NCBI RefSeq assembly: GCF_009806575.1
Contig: NZ_CP047095.1
Coordinates: forward strand, 4,220,001 to 4,284,000
Origin: Rossellomorea marisflavi
GTDB taxonomy: Bacteria; Bacillota; Bacilli; Bacillales; Bacillaceae_B
Direction of reading: 5' to 3'
Length of the DNA stretch: 64,000 nucleotides
The translations under genes were made by a program, and so were the position numbers. Positions 61,233 to 64,000 of this stretch are shown piece after piece (positions within the stretch are counted from its first letter, which is position 1; every line of letters begins with the position of its first letter). The notes under the pieces are model-generated. The model worked only from the letters and a program-made list of their open reading frames with translations. It ran no database searches and was not told where the DNA came from.

Positions 61233-63683
61233 TTATTCGTTCAATTCTTCTGTCAGCTTCCGTCCCCCGATGCGGTAGGCAAGTGGGGTGAATAGTAAGA
61301 TCGTCAGTAACAGCATAGCAGAGACGATTCCCCCTATGATGGTGTAGTTAATAGCCAGAGGCCCTGGATCAATGATATTAATGATGAAGGACACGAAGAT
61401 CCCGATCATGATTCCTAGGCTCAATCCGATCAAGATGTATAGCAACACCTGAGTGAGAATCACGCTGATGATCCCCTTTCTTGTCAGGGAAAGGGTGCGA
61501 AGGACGGCAAACTCCTTCCGCTTGGCATGGATATTGTTCAAAAGGGTGTTGAAGACTCCGACCGCAACGCTCAGGAGCATGACAGCGAGGAAGATGATAA
61601 AGATGGACCAGCGCTGTTGGAACATTTCATCCGATTCGTTCACGGACTGCTCATACGAGTGGACCTGCAGTTCCGGAAACTCTGCCTTCAATGATTCCAG
61701 TTGCCCGGGGTCCCCTTCACTGACGAACATCCTCGCAAATCCTGCATCACTGAAAGTTTCGTCCTTCCAATCCACCAGGATATCTGTATCAAATAATTCA
61801 CCTTCGATTGCGGTTACCTTTAGAGGCTTCAACGGGACATAGTCCTCCAAATCATTCGAGAATGTTTCCAATTGAAGACGGTCCCCCGCTTTCAAATTAT
61901 GCTTCTTAGCAAAAGGTTCAGAGACAATCACACCATTCTCTTCACCGGATGATTCATCGATGAATCCCTGCTTCATCATTCCATCCAAGTCGCCTCTCAG
62001 AACCGTCACGTCCAGGGTGGAATCCCCTTCCATAAGGGCGGCCCCTGTATAGGTGCTGATGAAGCTTGCTTCAGAACCAGGCATTTTTTCTTCGACTGAT
62101 TCCTTCAATTTGAACGGATCAAGGGAGGTCGACTCCAGTCTTGACTGCAACACAACTTCCGTCGGAAACTGGCTCTTCAGATACAGTGCTTCATTGTTCT
62201 GGATCGTCTTCAGCATGACGGATCCGAATACGGCAATGATCATCATCATGCTCACCGTCAGGATCACGAATGTATTTTTCTTCACCTGGGGAATGACATT
62301 CCGGATTGCGACATAGGAGGCATTTCCGGCTACTCTCCGTATGAAGGGCGCACCCTTCTTCAGGATTGGTGAGAGGTAGAGTGGGAACAGGACGAAAATA
62401 GAAAGGGTGAAGATTGTCGCGGCAGCAAGCACACTCAACACCTGATTCCCCTCATCTACCGCTACGAGTTTCCCGAAGACCAGTACGACGATGCTTATGA
62501 TGAGCAGTCCTCTTCCCAGGAATCTCCTGCCTCTGATGGAGAACGACAGCTCCTCATTCTCCTGCATGACCTTCAACGGAAGGGTCTTCCCGTTCTTCAC
62601 AGCCGGGATCAGAAGGAACAACTGGATCAGGGCGGCGCATGCCGCGGTCATCCACAGTGCCATACCCATGTGGAAGTCCCCCCGTGCGACAGAGATGCCC
62701 ATCCAGTCCTGCAAGAACCCCTGGACATAGTGCTGGCTGATATAAGCGAGTCCGACACCAATGAAAGCACCCGTTGCCGTAATGACACTGCTTTGGACGA
62801 GGATGATCCCGAAGAGTTGCCTTGCTGTGGCCCCGATCGACCTCATGATGGCAAACTGCTGCTTGTATTTGTACAAGAATGTCTCAAAGTTTGAGATGAT
62901 CAGGAGTGAGGTCACGATCAGGACAAAGAAGCTAAGAACGTAAATAAAGATTGAAAGAGAGGAGAGATTCGCTGTCAGATACGGATTCTCTTCTGCGAGT
63001 TCGACGCGGAGCCCCTCATCGAATCCCTTGATCTGCGTCGCAAGCCCGAGATTGTCTGTTCCTGCTGCCGTCTTCACCAGCACATAGGTGGCTTCGATGT
63101 CCCCACCCATGAAGCGCTTCACGTCGTCATGAGAAAGAATCAAGATATCAGGCACCACCCCCGTACCCGTATTGTCCTTGAACGTCTCGATCAGGGAAAA
63201 GGTCTTCCCTTCAACCGTCAAATCATCCCCTACTCCCACTCCCAGGGCGTTGGCAAGGGACTCATTGATGATGATCTCGCCTTCCCCCACTTCTTTCTTG
63301 AAATGATAGCGGCTCTTGACCAGCTCATCGGTACCGACCCCGAGACTGTACGTGGGGGCTTCCCCTCCGAATGAAGAAAGGGCGAGCTGGGTGATGAGGA
63401 CATTGGAAGTCTCCTTTACGCCTTCCATCGCGGTCAGCCGGTCAAGGAAATCCTGATCGATGACCCCGTTATCGGCGGTATCATACCCGACAGACAGATC
63501 CATCGTCCCGAACATCTCCGTCACTTCATCCTTCACCGACTGCTTGGCATTCATGGCGAACAGCATCATGGTGAGAACGAGGGAGATGGAGAGGCAGACG
63601 CTCAGGATCGAAGACAGGGTGATGAACGGATTTGCCCTCAGGAAGCGCATGGAGGTGGCGAAGATCGTCTTCATGCCCCTCAT
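61233..63683 (-). CDS. FtsX-like ABC exporter permease
   Basis: An 816-residue permease with the MacB/FtsX arrangement duplicated: an N-terminal helix, an extracytoplasmic domain (about 45-240), three helices with LIISNFETFLYKYKQQFAIM and RSIGATARQLFG, two central helices, a second extracytoplasmic domain and three final helices with KRKEFAVLRTLSLTRKGI. This type exports peptides, antibiotics or lipids rather than sugars. It overlaps the ATPase gene by 4 bp (ATGA). Substrate unknown. Confidence 0.9.
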   Translation of the reverse strand: MRGMKTIFATSMRFLRANPFITLSSILSVCLSISLVLTMMLFAMNAKQSVKDEVTEMFGTMDLSVGYDTADNGVIDQDFLDRLTAMEGVKETSNVLITQLALSSFGGEAPTYSLGVGTDELVKSRYHFKKEVGEGEIIINESLANALGVGVGDDLTVEGKTFSLIETFKDNTGTGVVPDILILSHDDVKRFMGGDIEATYVLVKTAAGTDNLGLATQIKGFDEGLRVELAEENPYLTANLSSLSIFIYVLSFFVLIVTSLLIISNFETFLYKYKQQFAIMRSIGATARQLFGIILVQSSVITATGAFIGVGLAYISQHYVQGFLQDWMGISVARGDFHMGMALWMTAACAALIQLFLLIPAVKNGKTLPLKVMQENEELSFSIRGRRFLGRGLLIISIVVLVFGKLVAVDEGNQVLSVLAAATIFTLSIFVLFPLYLSPILKKGAPFIRRVAGNASYVAIRNVIPQVKKNTFVILTVSMMMIIAVFGSVMLKTIQNNEALYLKSQFPTEVVLQSRLESTSLDPFKLKESVEEKMPGSEASFISTYTGAALMEGDSTLDVTVLRGDLDGMMKQGFIDESSGEENGVIVSEPFAKKHNLKAGDRLQLETFSNDLEDYVPLKPLKVTAIEGELFDTDILVDWKDETFSDAGFARMFVSEGDPGQLESLKAEFPELQVHSYEQSVNESDEMFQQRWSIFIIFLAVMLLSVAVGVFNTLLNNIHAKRKEFAVLRTLSLTRKGIISVILTQVLLYILIGLSLGIMIGIFVSFIINIIDPGPLAINYTIIGGIVSAMLLLTILLFTPLAYRIGGRKLTEELNE

Positions 63684-64000
63684 TGATTGCGTAGCTCCAT
63701 GATTGTCTGAAACTTATTCAGAATTTGTGACAAGTCGCCCTCGCCCGTACATCGATGTTCATCCACGATCAGTCCGTCATGGAAGAAGAGGACCCGGTCC
63801 CCATAGGTCGCAACATTCGGATCATGGGTGACAACGATGACACTTTTTTGGAATGTTTCTTTCAGTTCGACTAGCATATGTAGGATATCCCTGCTTGTAT
63901 TGAAGTCCAGGTTACCCGTCAGTTCATCTGCAAGGATGATGGGTGGTGACGTGATCAGGGCACGGCCGATGGCCACACGCTGCTGTTGCCCACCGGATAG
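63680..64000 (-). CDS. ABC transporter ATPase, C-terminal part
   Basis: Only the last 106 residues are inside the window. The frame begins at the ABC signature [15 protein letters not shown] and includes the Walker B motif [13 protein letters not shown] and the H-loop [16 protein letters not shown], matching the MacB/LolD-type ATPases that pair with FtsX-like permeases. It precedes and overlaps the permease gene, so the two form one exporter. The Walker A region lies beyond the right edge. Confidence 0.93.
   Translation of the reverse strand, partial: LSGGQQQRVAIGRALITSPPIILADELTGNLDFNTSRDILHMLVELKETFQKSVIVVTHDPNVATYGDRVLFFHDGLIVDEHRCTGEGDLSQILNKFQTIMELRNQ

Overview
The window looks like part of a chromosome from a free-living member of the Bacillaceae of moderate GC content. 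The evidence is Gram-positive AGGAGG-type ribosome binding sites, frequent GTG/TTG starts, cre-like CcpA sites, a SAM-I riboswitch, LicT-type RAT antiterminators, and close relatives of Bacillus subtilis MalA/MalP, LevB, SacB, PepT, YcnK and LicT. A Rossellomorea/Bacillus-type species is my guess; no rRNA, tRNA or marker gene is present to decide. A parS-like site at 60977-60992 suggests the right end lies in the origin-proximal half of the chromosome.

Layout. 1-4.9 kb: the start of a membrane protein (leaving the window), then an Hsp70-type hscC / J-domain protein / DUF1266 operon. 4.9-9.2 kb: maltose-6-phosphate operon malR-malP-malA with cre and a 20-bp palindrome, then a MarR regulator divergent from lrgAB-type holin-like genes. 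10.5-13.3 kb: a hairpin repeat and a sortase (class F-like, fused to an FN3-like domain) with its probable surface substrate. 13.5-20.3 kb: an EamA exporter, a SAM-riboswitch-controlled MetE-like gene, and a beta-glucoside operon licT-bglP-bglH with two RAT/terminator switches. 20.4-26.8 kb: an orphan lipoprotein and a tripartite tricarboxylate transporter tctCBA with a CitST-type two-component system. 27-32.3 kb: pepT, a probable RQC-like DNA-binding protein, and a YcnK-controlled copper-linked operon. 32.3-38.2 kb: a GntR-controlled SDR gene, a GNAT acetyltransferase, and the fructan genes levB and sacB. 38.2-40.5 kb: repeat-rich accessory DNA with an IS3-family (IS150-like) element inserted into one repeat copy. 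40.6-44.7 kb: a sugar-sensing histidine kinase/AraC response regulator/solute-binding lipoprotein trio without permeases. 45-47.9 kb: a MarR-MMPL efflux operon behind a 59-bp perfect-arm palindrome. 48-53 kb: pentapeptide-repeat protein, lipoprotein, PadR-DUF4188, DUF3891, a composite hairpin repeat and two unknown membrane-linked genes. 53-55.7 kb: YedK/HMCES protein and a GntR-MFS pair. 55.8-60.4 kb: arsenic region, arsR-arsB-arsC plus a MarR-ArsN1-ArsO-like operon. 60.5-64 kb: GNAT, parS-like site, a 31-residue membrane peptide gene and an ABC-FtsX exporter cut by the right edge.

Functional themes are carbon-source switching (two PTS operons, fructans, tricarboxylates, a sugar sensor; three good cre candidates), metal/metalloid defence (copper, arsenic) and drug efflux. 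The most unusual signals are a dispersed hairpin element whose stems covary between copies, the sortase/two-repeat surface protein pair, the large MarR-linked palindrome, and the cysteine-pair MarR operon that appears to add organoarsenical functions next to arsRBC.
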